Source: SMWN01 sp965221455
GTDB taxonomy: Bacteria; Pseudomonadota; Gammaproteobacteria; Eutrophobiales; Eutrophobiaceae
Length of the DNA stretch: 64,000 bases
Reading direction: 5' to 3'
Assembly (NCBI GenBank): GCA_965221455.1
Contig: OZ244890.1
Span: 558,001-622,000, forward strand
Shown here one piece after another: positions 19,602 to 31,849 of the stretch. Under the pieces are notes generated by a model. The model was given only the letters and a program-made list of their open reading frames with translations, had not been told where the DNA came from and did not search any database. A program made the position numbers and the translations under genes. Position 1 is the first letter of the stretch; each line of letters opens with the position of its first letter.

Positions 19602-22600
19602 TAAAATAATTTATCAAGTGCACCTTTAATCGCCCTGTCCCTAAACTCCTCTACTGGATCAACAGGTTCTCTCGTTGGCTGTGCAGTGGCGTCCCGAGGC
19701 TGTGTGGATTCTGTGTTTGTCGCTGATTCCTGCGTCGTTTGTTCCGAACCAGGTAGCTTGATACCAATGACATCCTGCAATTTCCTGCGTACACCTTTTT
19801 TGACGGCGGTGCCCAAAAGTCTTCCATAATCAGGTCTGCATCCGGCGGCAATATCATTCAGGGAACCTTGACACCTGACAGGAACGGCATAACCGCCGGT
19901 ATTATGAGTCTTCCCGCCTCGTGACACTGTTGCTCTAGCAACTTCAACGCTCAGATCATATTCAATTGTATTGTTACGCAGATTCGCAAGTGTATCTTTT
20001 CCGTCCACGCCGCCACTCACCACAAAACCGGGTGCCGCGATCAGCAAATCATCATTTTTAACAATACCGTTGGTAATATTTAATGTTCCGGATAATTGTT
20101 CGAACCTGGTTTCTTCACTGGAGTCGACAGTTCCGTCCAATACTTTATTCCCAAGCAGGGCCTCCGCCCGTGAAAGCATATTTTTAATATCAATAACACG
20201 CAAAACCCCATCTTCTATTTCCAGCCTGGCCTGTCCATTCAGTTCATTTTTAAACTGAACTAAATTCACGCCCCTGGATGAGATATCCGCAGTAATGTTG
20301 GCAATTCCCGCAAACTTGCTTGCAGGTGATCGCGTGTAATCCATCACCAGTGGTTCAATGTGCACGCCCATCAGTTGCATGTCATGGTTGAGTTGTGCCA
20401 GTTTTTCCCTGGCATCAAGGGTAATATTTCCCTGATACTTACCCTGATATAAATCGATGATTATCGGAGTAACCGTTTTAATCAAACCTTCTTCGGCATT
20501 AACGTCTAACTTGATATTTTCCAGTTTTAAGTTTGAGTAAATCAAATTGCCAACTTGTAATTTACCTTTGGCGTTGAGTTTTCTTAACATGTCCACGGGT
20601 AATTCTGCTGCCGTTGATGCTTCGGGTGTCCCGGATGAAGCCTCGTTTTTTGCCGTTTTCGGCGCTCCTGTCTGTGCTTCAGACTTTGCCACCGGTGGAA
20701 GATAATGATCGACATTGACACCATCAATATCAATCCCGAATTTAATTCTCGGCCGTGTGAAATTCTTTATCGAAAGATCTCCTGCCAATGTTGAATCATC
20801 AAGCAATAAAACAAGATCCTTAAATTCAATATTATTCGTTGAACCCGAGAATTTTGTATCAACAGCAACTTTGGTCAGGGCTTGCCTGTCCGCTGTGAAT
20901 GGAAGCTCTTGTTTCATCTGCGTCATGAATTTTCGAAAATTAAATTCAGTGACTGCTATATCTCCGCTAAAGGCCGGTTTATCTTTTATTTGTGCAGCAC
21001 TGACATTCGCTTTCAAATTCAGACCTAATCCATTGACTTCCATGTTACGCATTGAAAGTGTTTGCTTATCCAGATTCACTTTCGTATCCGCTGTCATGAC
21101 CAGATCGGCAGGAGAATTCGGTATGTCCTTACCGGAAAATGTAGCTTTGACATTCAGGGGATTCAGATTGATATCATCACTCGTCCCCTTGATCCCGATA
21201 TCCACCGTGATTTTTTTCAACACTTCGGCAAGCGTACCTTGATCAAATGCCAGGAGAACAGCGGATAAATCGTCTCCTTTTAGTGCGAGTTGACCATTGA
21301 CATTACCTTTACCTTTATTGTTAAAATCCGTCGCAACTATCTTGCCATCCACAGTCAATCCCAAACCGTTTGCTGACAAAGAAGGCAAGTTGATACTACC
21401 CGTTTCCATATCTGCATCAAAATCTGTTCTAACAGAGAAAGATTTGTCTTTTAGCCTGTTGACCTGCTGTGCAAGTGGTTCGTCACCAAAAAGTCTGAAA
21501 ATCAAACCCAGATCCTCTCCTTTCGCATCAATCTTGCCTTTGGCTCCCGGTGTCCCTGAAAGAAATCCTGTAACATTCAAGTCTCCCTTTACATCCAAAC
21601 CAGGGCCGGTGACTGCCATTTTGGCAATGGACAGTGTCTGTTTATCCAGACTAATTTGTGTATCTGCATCCAATGTTACTTTGGCAGGCGAATCAGGAAC
21701 CTGTTTACCCGAAAAAAACGCCTCGGCTTTCAATGGACTCAATTTAATATCACTTCGGTTACCCTGAATAACAACATCAGCGGATATTGTGCTCAGGTTT
21801 TTTGCCAATCCATCCTGCTCCAATGCTGCAAGAACACTGGAAAAATTTTCACCCTGGATTGACAACTTGCCATCAATATCACCGTCACTACTGCTGATAT
21901 CTTTAGCCTGCAACTGACCATTAACAGTTAAACCAAGCGTCTTCACCATTAACGTCGGTATATTGATATTGCCGGAAGAAAAATCGGCAACAAACCCGGT
22001 ATTCACATCAAAACCTTTATTCGGTGCACTGGAGAGTTTTGCGCCAAAAGTCTTAAGCTGTGGATCATCGCCTGTCTCAAATTGACCGGCGACCTGTAAC
22101 AAGGCAGACAGATCCGGTCCTGATGCTTTTAGTTCACCCTGCACTGCAGGTTTATCAGATTCAATATTACTCGCTTCAATCCGTCCTGAAATAACAGCGC
22201 CGATCAACCCCGCTTTTAGATCCGTAATCGCAACATTGCCTTTTTCCAAATCTGCATTCAAGGTTATTCGCATATCAAACGATGGCTCTTGCAGTTGATA
22301 TATTTGCCTGGTCAGTGCTTCTTCACCGAGGAGCTTGAAAAGACGTGACAGATCATCGCCGACAACAGAGAGTTGTCCCTCTATCTTCGGCTTACCGGAC
22401 TGAACATTACTTACATCCAATCGTGCCTTAACCAACGTGCCGAGAATACCCAGAGTCAAATCATCAATCGACACAGTGTCCTCTTCCTGATTGAACACAA
22501 TACCTGTATTAAATTTAACATCGGCTTTATCGGCGGGCACATTTTCCCCTGCCAACTTCGCAGTGACCTCAATCGGATTGAATGCATAAATTTTTGCGTC

Positions 22601-23262
22601 AAGATCGTAAGACGCCGTTCCTTGCATCTGCAGATCAGCCTTAACCGCCGGTTGCGTGGATTCTGCTTTTAAATTCATTTTGATATCGATAGGTTCGCCA
22701 AATTTCAGTTCACCTGTCGACATATTCATATCGCTGATCCTGAATGTTTGGCCAGAAACTTCATCAACCCAGGTGAACCGCGTATTTTTTATATCAACAC
22801 CACCCAACATCACTGCAACCAATTTGGTTGGTTCCTGTTTTTGTACGCCGTCTTTCTCCCCTCCAACAAGATCATCCCAGTTGCTCACGCCTGCCTTGTT
22901 CCGTGCCAGATTAATTTCGACGCCATACAGGCGCAAAGTATCCAGTTCATAGAGTCCATTCAGCAATGATAGTGTTTTAATACGCAATGCCAGAACATCC
23001 GCACGCATAAAGGGCGCATTTCCAAAACCTTCGGCATTGCCTACAGTCACACCGCTGACTTCAAGCCCTAACCATGGGTAATAACCGAGATTAATATCGC
23101 CTTCCAATGCAAATTGTCGGCCGGTTTCCTCTTCAAGCCTGGTGATGATTCGATCCTTATGAGCATTCGGATCGAAAAACAGGATTACACCGAACACGAC
23201 TACGCCGAATAACAGTCCGAGCAGGACCGTTCCGCCCAATATCAATTTAATTAATTTACCCA

Positions 23263-23266
<4 letters not shown>
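19601..23266 (-). CDS. asmA: AsmA family protein
   Basis: About 1221 aa. The frame opens at 23302, but GGGAGGGAGA precedes the ATGATG at 23266/23263, whose first ATG overlaps the argH stop (ATGA), so that start is chosen. One N-terminal membrane segment (LIKLILGGTVLLGLLFGVVV) anchors a long periplasmic region. The AsmA N-domain (GRQFALEGDINLGYYPWLGL) is followed by repeated ~130-residue beta units (GLxVDGKI..., SPADLVMTADTKV) and the C-terminal AsmA_2-like region ending near GIKLPGSEQ. AsmA-like proteins are linked to outer-membrane assembly and lipid transfer between membranes. The length is larger than E. coli AsmA, with extra internal repeats. Confidence 0.9.
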
Positions 23267-24741
<1,475 letters not shown>

Positions 24742-24831
24742 TCTGTAAGCACAATCTGGATTTTCTGTCAGTCTGTTTGATAAATACGCCAAGTATAGCG
24801 TAAGCTACCTACAAAAAAATTCATTAATTTT

Positions 24832-25893
24832 ATGGCGATAAACCAGCGGCAAGCATGTTCTTTTTTACCGGATTTTTGTAGCGTCCGCATACTTTTTATC
24901 GTGGTCTTGCTGGGCGAATTACTGGCAATTGTTCTGACACTCACACCTTCATCACAGACCCGGAATCACATTGAGAATCTGGCATTATATTCTCTCTTCA
25001 TTCAATGGGTCGCGCTATCTTGCACAGCCACATTGTGCCTGAGCAGAAATTACCTGAACATCCTGCCGGATTTTTGGGCCGCCAGCCTGAGTTATTTGCT
25101 GACCTTGCTGACAGCATTCCTGATTGCGGAGCTAACGTGGTGGATATTTCACGTTAGATCTGTGCCTGCCGATGCCGCACTTACCGGACACGGTGCCTTT
25201 CTGTTCCAATCCATGGGTATCAGCGCAATCGTCAGCGCGCTTGCATTACGCTATTTCTATATACAGCATCAGTGGCGTAAAAATATCGAATCAGAGGCCA
25301 ATGCGAGAGTTCAGGCACTACAATCCCGAATGCATCCACACTTTTTCTTCAATTGCATGAATACCATTGCCAGTCTGACACGTAAGGATCCAGCGCTGGC
25401 TGAGGAAGCCACGGAAGATCTGGCTGACTTATTTCGTGCCAGTCTCCAGGAAGCTAAACGCATGTCAACCGTGGCTGAAGAAATAGCATTATGCAAACAC
25501 TATCTGCGCATTGAGTCGCATCGGTTCGGTGATAAATTGAAAACGGTATGGGAAACCGATGATTTGCCGGATAATGTGCCACTTCCCGCTCTGACGCTGC
25601 AGCCCATCCTTGAAAATGCGATATACCACGGTATTGAGCTTCTACCTGACGGTGGAGTAATACACATTCGTGGCCAGGTCGCACCTCATCAAATTGTTAT
25701 CATGATCGATAACCCATTACCTCCGAGCGAAACCGCTGACCACCATTATGGCAATCAAATGGCTCAAAATAACATACGACAGCGCTTGTCGGCCCACTAT
25801 GGAGACCAGGCAATTTTAGTCACAAAATCTGATAATCAACATTACATGACAAAAGTCGTTGTACCTTATCCCCATGAATATACTCATTATTGA
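24832..25893 (+). CDS. algZ: LytS/AlgZ-type sensor histidine kinase
   Basis: 353 aa. Four hydrophobic segments (about residues 20-40, 52-75, 85-110 and 118-142) form the membrane sensor. The cytoplasmic His_kinase domain has the phospho-acceptor region RMHPHFFFNCMNTIASL, the N-box ILENAIYHGI and a short ATPase lid. This is the unorthodox AlgZ/FimS family, which pairs with LytTR response regulators. The partner gene follows with a 20-bp overlap. The position next to argH matches the argH-algZ-algR order of Pseudomonas and relatives, where the pair controls surface and exopolysaccharide functions. The signal sensed is not deducible. Confidence 0.9.
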   Translation: MAINQRQACSFLPDFCSVRILFIVVLLGELLAIVLTLTPSSQTRNHIENLALYSLFIQWVALSCTATLCLSRNYLNILPDFWAASLSYLLTLLTAFLIAELTWWIFHVRSVPADAALTGHGAFLFQSMGISAIVSALALRYFYIQHQWRKNIESEANARVQALQSRMHPHFFFNCMNTIASLTRKDPALAEEATEDLADLFRASLQEAKRMSTVAEEIALCKHYLRIESHRFGDKLKTVWETDDLPDNVPLPALTLQPILENAIYHGIELLPDGGVIHIRGQVAPHQIVIMIDNPLPPSETADHHYGNQMAQNNIRQRLSAHYGDQAILVTKSDNQHYMTKVVVPYPHEYTHY

Positions 25894-26608
25894 TGACGAA
25901 ATGCTAGCCCGGGAGCGGCTGGTCTGTCTTCTTTCCGAAATAGACAAGAATTTTACGCTTACAGAAGCCGAACATAGTGTTGATGCGCTCAGGCAAATTC
26001 ACGAGGAGTCACCTGATCTGGTATTGCTGGATATCCGCATGCCGGTCATGAACGGACTGGAAATGGCCCATCATCTTACCGAATTGAAATCTCCTCCGGC
26101 GATTGTATTTACCACTGCCTACCAGGATTATGCCCTGGATGCTTTTGATGCACATGCAGTCGATTACTTAATGAAACCGATTCGCAAAGAGCGCCTGCAA
26201 CAGGCAATAGGCAAAGCCAGGGCACTCAGTAAAAAAAATGTTCTGGAACTCAGGAATAAAGATCATAAAAGTAATCGACGTACGCATTTGAGTGCCATCA
26301 TCCAGGGGAATTTACAAATTATCGCTGTGGAAAAAATTCACTATCTAAAAGCGGATCAAAAATATGTCATGGCCGTTTGGACAGAAGGAAAATTACTGAT
26401 TGATGATTCCCTAAAATCACTGGCGCAGGAATTTGCTTCACAATTCATCCGTATCCACCGTAATACACTGGTGTCACTTCGACATATTCAAGGATTAAAA
26501 AAAGATGAAGCGGACAACCTCTGCGTAAAGTTACGCGGGATGGAAGTGCAACTGCCAATCAGTCGACGGCACACCGGCAGTGTCAGGAAAGCACTCAAGC
26601 AGTTATAA
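25874..26608 (+). CDS. algR: LytTR response regulator AlgR
   Basis: 244 aa from the ATG at 25874, giving the receiver start MNILIIDDEMLARERL; an upstream ATG at 25859 adds five residues lying deeper in algZ. The receiver domain has the acidic pair DDE, the phosphorylatable Asp in LVLLDIRMPVMNG, and KPIRKERL with the conserved Lys. The C-terminal LytTR DNA-binding domain (about 140-244) contains FIRIHRNTLVSLRHI. The stop overlaps the convergent gshA stop: the 6-bp palindrome TTATAA holds both stop codons. hemC, which often follows algR in this class, is absent. Confidence 0.92.
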   Translation: MNILIIDDEMLARERLVCLLSEIDKNFTLTEAEHSVDALRQIHEESPDLVLLDIRMPVMNGLEMAHHLTELKSPPAIVFTTAYQDYALDAFDAHAVDYLMKPIRKERLQQAIGKARALSKKNVLELRNKDHKSNRRTHLSAIIQGNLQIIAVEKIHYLKADQKYVMAVWTEGKLLIDDSLKSLAQEFASQFIRIHRNTLVSLRHIQGLKKDEADNLCVKLRGMEVQLPISRRHTGSVRKALKQL

Positions 26609-27889
26609 GAGTGACTCTGCCTCTCTTGCCGCCGCCAGTGATGCCAACCTGGCAACCACACCATAAGCGTAAAACCTGTTCGGGTGCGCATCGGCCACCA
26701 TACCCTTTGCAGGAGAAACACAACAATCATCAAACGCCAGCGGCTCGAAACGCATTCCCGGAGCATTCAAATTTTCATTCGTGGCGCGTGCTTCGTGGAC
26801 ACGATAAAAACCACCGACAACGTTGTGATCGATCATGTAGACGACGGGTTCGGCCACTGTTTCCGCTTCTCCCCAGGTTTCATGAGTGTAAACACCTTCC
26901 TGGATGATAACCTTACTCACTTTTTGACCTTCTTTAATGGTCGACATCCGCGTGCGCTGTTTACGATTCAGTTCCGCGATACCCTCGACACTGTTGACGG
27001 TCATGACACCCATACCATAAGTGCCGCTGTCGGCCTTGACGACGACATAAGGCTGACATTTGATATCGTATTCGTCATATTTTTTCTGTATTGCCTGCAA
27101 GAGCGCGTCTACATTTTTTTCCATACAGGCACCGCCTGCACGCCTCATGAAATCTATCTCTCCACAATTGCTGAACATGGGATCGATCAACCAGGAATCA
27201 AGATCAATTTGCCTGCTAAATTCGACCGCGACTTTTTGATAATGTCTAAAATGAACTGACTTTAGGCGTTTAGACCAACCCAGGTTCAGTACAGGTGTTA
27301 CTGTTTGATCCAGAGATCCCAATATTTTGGGATGTCCCGAAGAAAGATCATTATTGAGGACCACCAGATCAGGATCAAAATCAGCGACGGCAACCCTGTT
27401 TTTATTTCTTTGTAATGGCTCAAGGCATACTGACTTTCCGGAATTTAGCTCGATCACCAGAGACTCTGACATATTCGCCATGACCGACCCCAATTTCACC
27501 TCGAAGCCCGCCTTCTCAATAATTTGCTGCAAGGTCGCCAAACTTTCCAAATAAAAGAAATTACGCGTATGATTTTCAGGAATAATCAAGATCCGATCAA
27601 CCTGATGTGGTAACCGCTCAACCGCCAACTGCACAGCTTGTATACACAATGCCTCAAATGCCGGATTCAGGTTATTAAAACCTGCCGGAAATAAATTCGT
27701 GTCCACCGGTGCCAGCTTGTATCCGGCATTGCGCAAATCAACAGAGGTATAAAATGGTGCCGGCGTTTTTCGCCACTGACTTCGGAACCATGACTCAATC
27801 CGGGCCTGATATTGAACAAGATGCCGTTCAAAGTGATGTAACGGTGTGGTCAGTGCAGTCGTTAAATGAGGAACAGGTACAGTATGCAC
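26603..27889 (-). CDS. gshA: Glutamate-cysteine ligase, Acidithiobacillus-type
   Basis: 428 aa. It is similar to the GshA family first noted in Acidithiobacillus ferrooxidans (PF08886), not the E. coli type. Indicative segments are YTSVDLRNAGYKLAPVDTNL, FPAGFNNL, VKADSGTYGMGVMTV (ATP-grasp-like Gly-rich loop) and IDHNVVGGFYRVHEAR. It catalyses the first and rate-limiting step of glutathione synthesis, ATP-dependent joining of Glu and Cys. No gshB is nearby. It is convergent with algR, sharing the overlapping stop codons. Confidence 0.9.
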   Translation of the reverse strand: MHTVPVPHLTTALTTPLHHFERHLVQYQARIESWFRSQWRKTPAPFYTSVDLRNAGYKLAPVDTNLFPAGFNNLNPAFEALCIQAVQLAVERLPHQVDRILIIPENHTRNFFYLESLATLQQIIEKAGFEVKLGSVMANMSESLVIELNSGKSVCLEPLQRNKNRVAVADFDPDLVVLNNDLSSGHPKILGSLDQTVTPVLNLGWSKRLKSVHFRHYQKVAVEFSRQIDLDSWLIDPMFSNCGEIDFMRRAGGACMEKNVDALLQAIQKKYDEYDIKCQPYVVVKADSGTYGMGVMTVNSVEGIAELNRKQRTRMSTIKEGQKVSKVIIQEGVYTHETWGEAETVAEPVVYMIDHNVVGGFYRVHEARATNENLNAPGMRFEPLAFDDCCVSPAKGMVADAHPNRFYAYGVVARLASLAAAREAESLL

Positions 27890-28001
27890 AATTTTCAGGA
27901 ATCAGGTTGTTAAGTACGCCGGTTAATATAGTTGAACTCATGATTGTACACGAGTCGCCAGGACTATTGTGTTGAATTCCCTGTATTCACCTGGATATCA
28001 T

Positions 28002-28739
28002 TCAGGAAAAATCACCCCATAACATTTGACAAACGCTGACGGCAGCCAATGCGGTTGTCTCTGTTCTTAGAATTCTGGGGCCGATGTTAATCACTGTATG
28101 ACCTGCCGACCGCGCTTTTTCGATTTCATTATCTGAAAAACCTCCTTCGGGACCTGCCATCAGTGTTATTCCATCTTTCGGCTTCGCTAATTCCGACAAA
28201 CTTTTGCCAATACCGGGATGCAATACCACTTTCATCATGTCTTTGCGATTCCCGGTCTCGAAACTTTCATCAAGACCTGATGGTGCAACAAGTTCGGGAA
28301 TTTTATTACGACCACATTGTTCACATGCACCAATAACAACGTTCTGCCAATGCTCAATTTTTTTCTGTTGGCGCTCTTTATCAAGGCGTACATTGCCAAA
28401 TTCAGTCGTCACAAGAACGATTCGATAAATGCCAAGTTCCACCGCTTTTTGTAATATGAAATCCATTTTTTGACCTCGGGATATACCTTGCACCAGGGTG
28501 ATATGCAGTGGAGATTCCCTGTCGACTTCCAGATGCCGATGCGTATGCACTTCTACATATCGTTTATCCAGCCTGCTTATCTCGGCATCGTACTCACCAC
28601 CATGACCATCGAATAGTATGAGTGGATGGCCGGGACGTAAACGTAATACACGCGAGATATGATGTGCGGCCGCATTAGCCAATACAAACTCAGCCCCCGC
28701 CCGCAATGGCCGATCCACAAATATTCTGGTTCTTCGCAT
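28002..28739 (-). CDS. rsmE: 16S rRNA (uracil-1498-N3)-methyltransferase
   Basis: 245 aa, the standard length. An N-terminal PUA-like RNA-binding domain (HHISRVLRLRPGHPLILFDG) is followed by a SPOUT methyltransferase domain with the trefoil-knot motifs MAGPEGGFSDNEIEKA and IGPRILRTETTALAA, which bind SAM. It methylates U1498 of 16S rRNA in the 30S subunit. Transcribed divergently from hspQ across an 80-bp gap. Confidence 0.96.
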   Translation of the reverse strand: MRRTRIFVDRPLRAGAEFVLANAAAHHISRVLRLRPGHPLILFDGHGGEYDAEISRLDKRYVEVHTHRHLEVDRESPLHITLVQGISRGQKMDFILQKAVELGIYRIVLVTTEFGNVRLDKERQQKKIEHWQNVVIGACEQCGRNKIPELVAPSGLDESFETGNRKDMMKVVLHPGIGKSLSELAKPKDGITLMAGPEGGFSDNEIEKARSAGHTVINIGPRILRTETTALAAVSVCQMLWGDFS

Positions 28740-28820
28740 CAGGTTTTTATCCGGATAAAGAATTACTATATCCTATCTGTACTCAAAATATTATGTGTCG
28801 AAATAAATGAGGAAAACCTG

Positions 28821-29138
28821 ATGCAAGCGGATCATGCCCAATTTAATATCGGACAATTAATCGTACATGGACTCTTTAACTATCGAGGTATTATTTTTGA
28901 TGTTGATCCTGTATTTCAGGGTTCAGATGACTGGTACGAACAGGTTGCCCGCAGTCGACCACCGAAAGATGAACCCTGGTATCGAGTTTTAGTGCATAAC
29001 ACCTTGCATGATACTTATGTAGCGCAGCGCAATATCATTGCCGATATTACACACGAACCTGTTAATCACCCTCTTGTCGAGCAGTTATTTCAGCCATGTG
29101 CAGATGGCAGCTATATTCCCAGGCACCGAAATAATTAA
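28821..29138 (+). CDS. hspQ: Heat-shock protein HspQ
   Basis: 105 aa from the ATG at 28821, preceded by GAGGAAAA; this is the family's standard length. The YccV-like domain has QFNIGQLIVHGLFNYRGIIF, DVDP.F, PWYRVLVHN and TYVAQRNI. HspQ binds the Lon protease and modulates its specificity, and was also described as a hemimethylated-DNA-binding protein in E. coli. It stands alone on the plus strand. Confidence 0.94.
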   Translation: MQADHAQFNIGQLIVHGLFNYRGIIFDVDPVFQGSDDWYEQVARSRPPKDEPWYRVLVHNTLHDTYVAQRNIIADITHEPVNHPLVEQLFQPCADGSYIPRHRNN

Positions 29139-29589
29139 GTGCCCCCACGTTCGGGACAAGGTATCCAGCCAAACAGCAACTAATCGCCTGCCTCCCTGAT
29201 TCAGATCACGCATCCAAAAAGGGCGAACAGGCACAGGTTAAGTAAATAGAAATACCTTGTGATACAGAACTTACTTTTGGGTCACCCGTATGGTGATATC
29301 AATCATTGAAGGCAAGCATTGCCAAAGAAAATTATGTCATACCTGTTGCGGGATATCACGATGTTGAAAAAAGGATTGATCATTGAAGCCATCAAACATC
29401 AATTGAAAAATATTCGCTTATATTGCATGACTCGGACAGCGCAGCATCCATGTGATTTTATTTATAATAAATACTTTGGCAGCACTCATTGCATATTGTT
29501 TGAAATAAAATACATCGGCTCAGGATCTTGATGCGGAGGCACACAAATATTTAATCATATGAACTATTAGATAGCTTATAATCCCGCGC
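29139..29589. other. Intergenic region hspQ-kinase, no supported gene
   Basis: 451 bp, AT-rich toward the right. It contains only a short frame without a ribosome site or recognisable sequence (29319-29531). It probably holds the promoter of the kinase gene, but no convincing -35/-10 pair stands out. Confidence 0.5.
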
Positions 29590-31026
29590 ATGGAAATCCC
29601 CGGTTACAAAATACAGCACGAAGTCGGTAGAGGTGGTATGGCCACTGTTTATCTCGCCATACAGGAATCACTGAACAGGCCTGTTGTGCTTAAAATACTG
29701 GGTGAAAGCAAATCTGCTTCCAGCGAAAACTTAATAGAACGTTTTATCTCGGAAGGACATATCCTCGCCGCGCTCAACCATCCGAATATTATTACCATTT
29801 TTGATATCGGCATCGCGGATGACTCCCTGTTCATTTGCATGGAATATATTCAGGGAGGCGATCTCAAAACGAGGATGGAATTGCCCATTACCCCGGACAC
29901 CGCACTCGACTATCTTGCCAAAATCGGCGCCGGGTTGGCTGAGGCGCACAGGAAAGGGATCGTTCATCGAGATATCAAACCGGCAAACGTTATGTTCAGA
30001 GATGACAATACGCCACTCATTACAGATTTTGGTATCGCCAAACAAACGGATGCGGCAGATAAGGATTTAACATCCACCGGCCTGTTTCTCGGGAGTCCGA
30101 ACTATATCAGCCCCGAACAGGCTGATGACATTGAAATTGATGGTCGTGCTGATATTTACAGCACCGGCTGCATGTTCTACGAAATGCTCACCGGCATGAA
30201 GCCATATAAAGCAACGACCGTGTTCGATGTCATTATTCAACACAAACAAGCACCCATTCCCGTATTTGAAAAAGAATTTGCCGAATTCCAGCCTCTACTG
30301 AACAAGATGATGAGTAAAAGTCGTGATGAACGATTTGCAGATGCAGACGAGATGATAGAAAACATTAAAGAGTTAAAACAAGGTGGCGCATCGGCATCCG
30401 CAGGAATGGCTTTTGATATCACTGGAACAAATAAAACCGCAAGCACAGCCGGGAAAAATATCCAACTGCTCAATATCCTGTTATTACTTTTGATGACTTC
30501 AGCTGGAATCTTCGGAACATTGCAATATGCGACATCCAGAATTAACGACGAGTCTCCGGAGATAAACAACATTCCTGCAAACGTCAATTTAACAAACAAT
30601 ATTCAGCCATCACTGGAAATTCATCAATCTGCAGCAGCGACCGGATCAGTCGAGATCAAACCCACCGTCGAAATTTCTGATGACCTTACTCAGGCTCTGC
30701 ATTGGTTAGGAAAGAAAAGTCTGGAAGAGTTTAGACTCACACACCCGCCGAATGATAACGCAGTCCACTATTTTTCGAGACTACTACAAGCGGATCCCGC
30801 GGATAAAGTCGCCGCCGCAGGCTTGCTGGGTATCGCCGACCGATACGCTTATTTAGCTGAACGATCGATTCTCGATAATGACTTTGACAAAGCTGAAGCC
30901 TATATACGTATTGGTCAGAAATTCAATCCGGATCATGAAGACTTGATTAAGCTCGACGAATTAAATCTGAATATCAGGGAAAAAAGTTTTATGCGAAAAC
31001 TGCAGGATTTTTTCGGCAGTCGCTGA
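29590..31026 (+). CDS. Hanks-type Ser/Thr protein kinase, membrane-anchored
   Basis: 478 aa. The kinase domain (about 1-265) is complete: glycine loop GRGGMATVYLA, ATP Lys in RPVVLKIL, catalytic loop HRDIKPANVMF, DFG in ITDFGIAK, activation segment GSPNYISPEQ and an APE-equivalent. A single membrane helix lies near 294-315 (LLNILLLLLMTSAGIFGTLQ). The ~160-residue periplasmic C-terminus has paired helices resembling TPR-type repeats (AAAGLLGIADRYAYLAERSI; AEAYIRIGQKFNPDHEDLIK) rather than PASTA domains. PknB-like kinases of this form phosphorylate cellular proteins in response to envelope cues. The partner phosphatase is not in the window. Confidence 0.92.
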   Translation: MEIPGYKIQHEVGRGGMATVYLAIQESLNRPVVLKILGESKSASSENLIERFISEGHILAALNHPNIITIFDIGIADDSLFICMEYIQGGDLKTRMELPITPDTALDYLAKIGAGLAEAHRKGIVHRDIKPANVMFRDDNTPLITDFGIAKQTDAADKDLTSTGLFLGSPNYISPEQADDIEIDGRADIYSTGCMFYEMLTGMKPYKATTVFDVIIQHKQAPIPVFEKEFAEFQPLLNKMMSKSRDERFADADEMIENIKELKQGGASASAGMAFDITGTNKTASTAGKNIQLLNILLLLLMTSAGIFGTLQYATSRINDESPEINNIPANVNLTNNIQPSLEIHQSAAATGSVEIKPTVEISDDLTQALHWLGKKSLEEFRLTHPPNDNAVHYFSRLLQADPADKVAAAGLLGIADRYAYLAERSILDNDFDKAEAYIRIGQKFNPDHEDLIKLDELNLNIREKSFMRKLQDFFGSR

Positions 31027-31107
31027 TTTTTTAATTTGCCTGCACGCTGTCGCCTGGGGAACTGATTGAGTCAGGAGCCGACACCTGTCACTAAAATATT
31101 CTGATCT

Positions 31108-31389
31108 CCCCCCCCAAACCTGAACCACTCACCGGGTTGTGATCTCATAAAATGATTATCGTCCGCCGGTCGCCTGAGAAAATATACGCGCTGTTGCCGG
31201 TGCCTGTGATGTGCAATGCTCAACCACCCCGCCCCTGCGGGGCACCCCTCCTTGACAAGGAGGGGAGTGAGTTAGCTGGCAAAGTTGAGTGACAATAAAA
31301 GCATTTCCCGCCCTAAAAGCTCTCACCCTGCCAAGGGGGGAGTACCCCGCAGGGGGGAGGGGGTTGTTAGTGCCTGTGCCTCAGCTTAA
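31108..31389. repeat. ~280-bp dispersed repeat, copy 1 (second copy at 58.5 kb)
   Basis: From AACCTGAACCACTCACCG to the end of a GC-rich hairpin block, this stretch is nearly identical to 58513-58800. It contains the perfect inverted repeats CCCCGCCCCTGCGGGG and CCCCTCCTTGACAAGGAGGGG and then the AAAGTTGAGTGACA-type element also found after the Calx-beta genes. No coding potential is seen. It abuts the right end of the IS3 remnant. Confidence 0.8.
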
Positions 31390-31427
31390 AGTGGTCCGGT
31401 ATTTCCGTACCAGTCGATAGGTTGTTT

Positions 31428-31838
31428 TCATGCGATTTGTTTCTCAGCGTCAACCGGTGTTAGATACACAATATAGCGATGCTCCTTATGATGATTGTGA
31501 TATTTGATATATTGCATAATGTCGTGTTCAGCTTGTGCGTAAGATGAATAGAAGGTCTTCGGCATCCATGCCGATTTAAAACTTCTAAAACAGCGTTTCA
31601 TTGGGGCATTGTCCCAACAGTTACCTCGATGGCTCATACTCTGCTTGATATGATATCGCCAAAGCAGTTGCTGAAAAGCACGGCTGGTGTAATGAGTTCC
31701 CTGGTCAGAGTGATACATCAATCCCCTGGGTTTAGCTCTGGATTCATAGGCAATACGCAGGGCATACAAATCCATGACCAGGGCTAAATACAGCCACCGT
31801 GTCCCGACCCGGACATACGTCACGTATACCCAACCTGG
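31428..31838 (-). pseudogene. IS3 orfB transposase, C-terminal part
   Basis: The frame has the rve/DDE integrase core: GTRWLYLALVMDLYALRIAY, MYHSDQGTHYTS (second catalytic Asp) and RGNCWDNAPMKRCFRSFKS. In active IS3 transposases the last segment reads APMERFF; here the catalytic Glu is Lys. The first Asp (normally in DVTYV) is also replaced (VYVTYV). Upstream codons are lost into the repeat array. The product is inactive and truncated. Confidence 0.9.
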
Positions 31839-31849
31839 TTGGGACGTTG

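Noticed and set aside
29319..29531. 70-codon ORF between hspQ and the kinase gene
   Set aside because: No recognisable start signal, no sequence features, and composition typical of AT-rich intergenic DNA.
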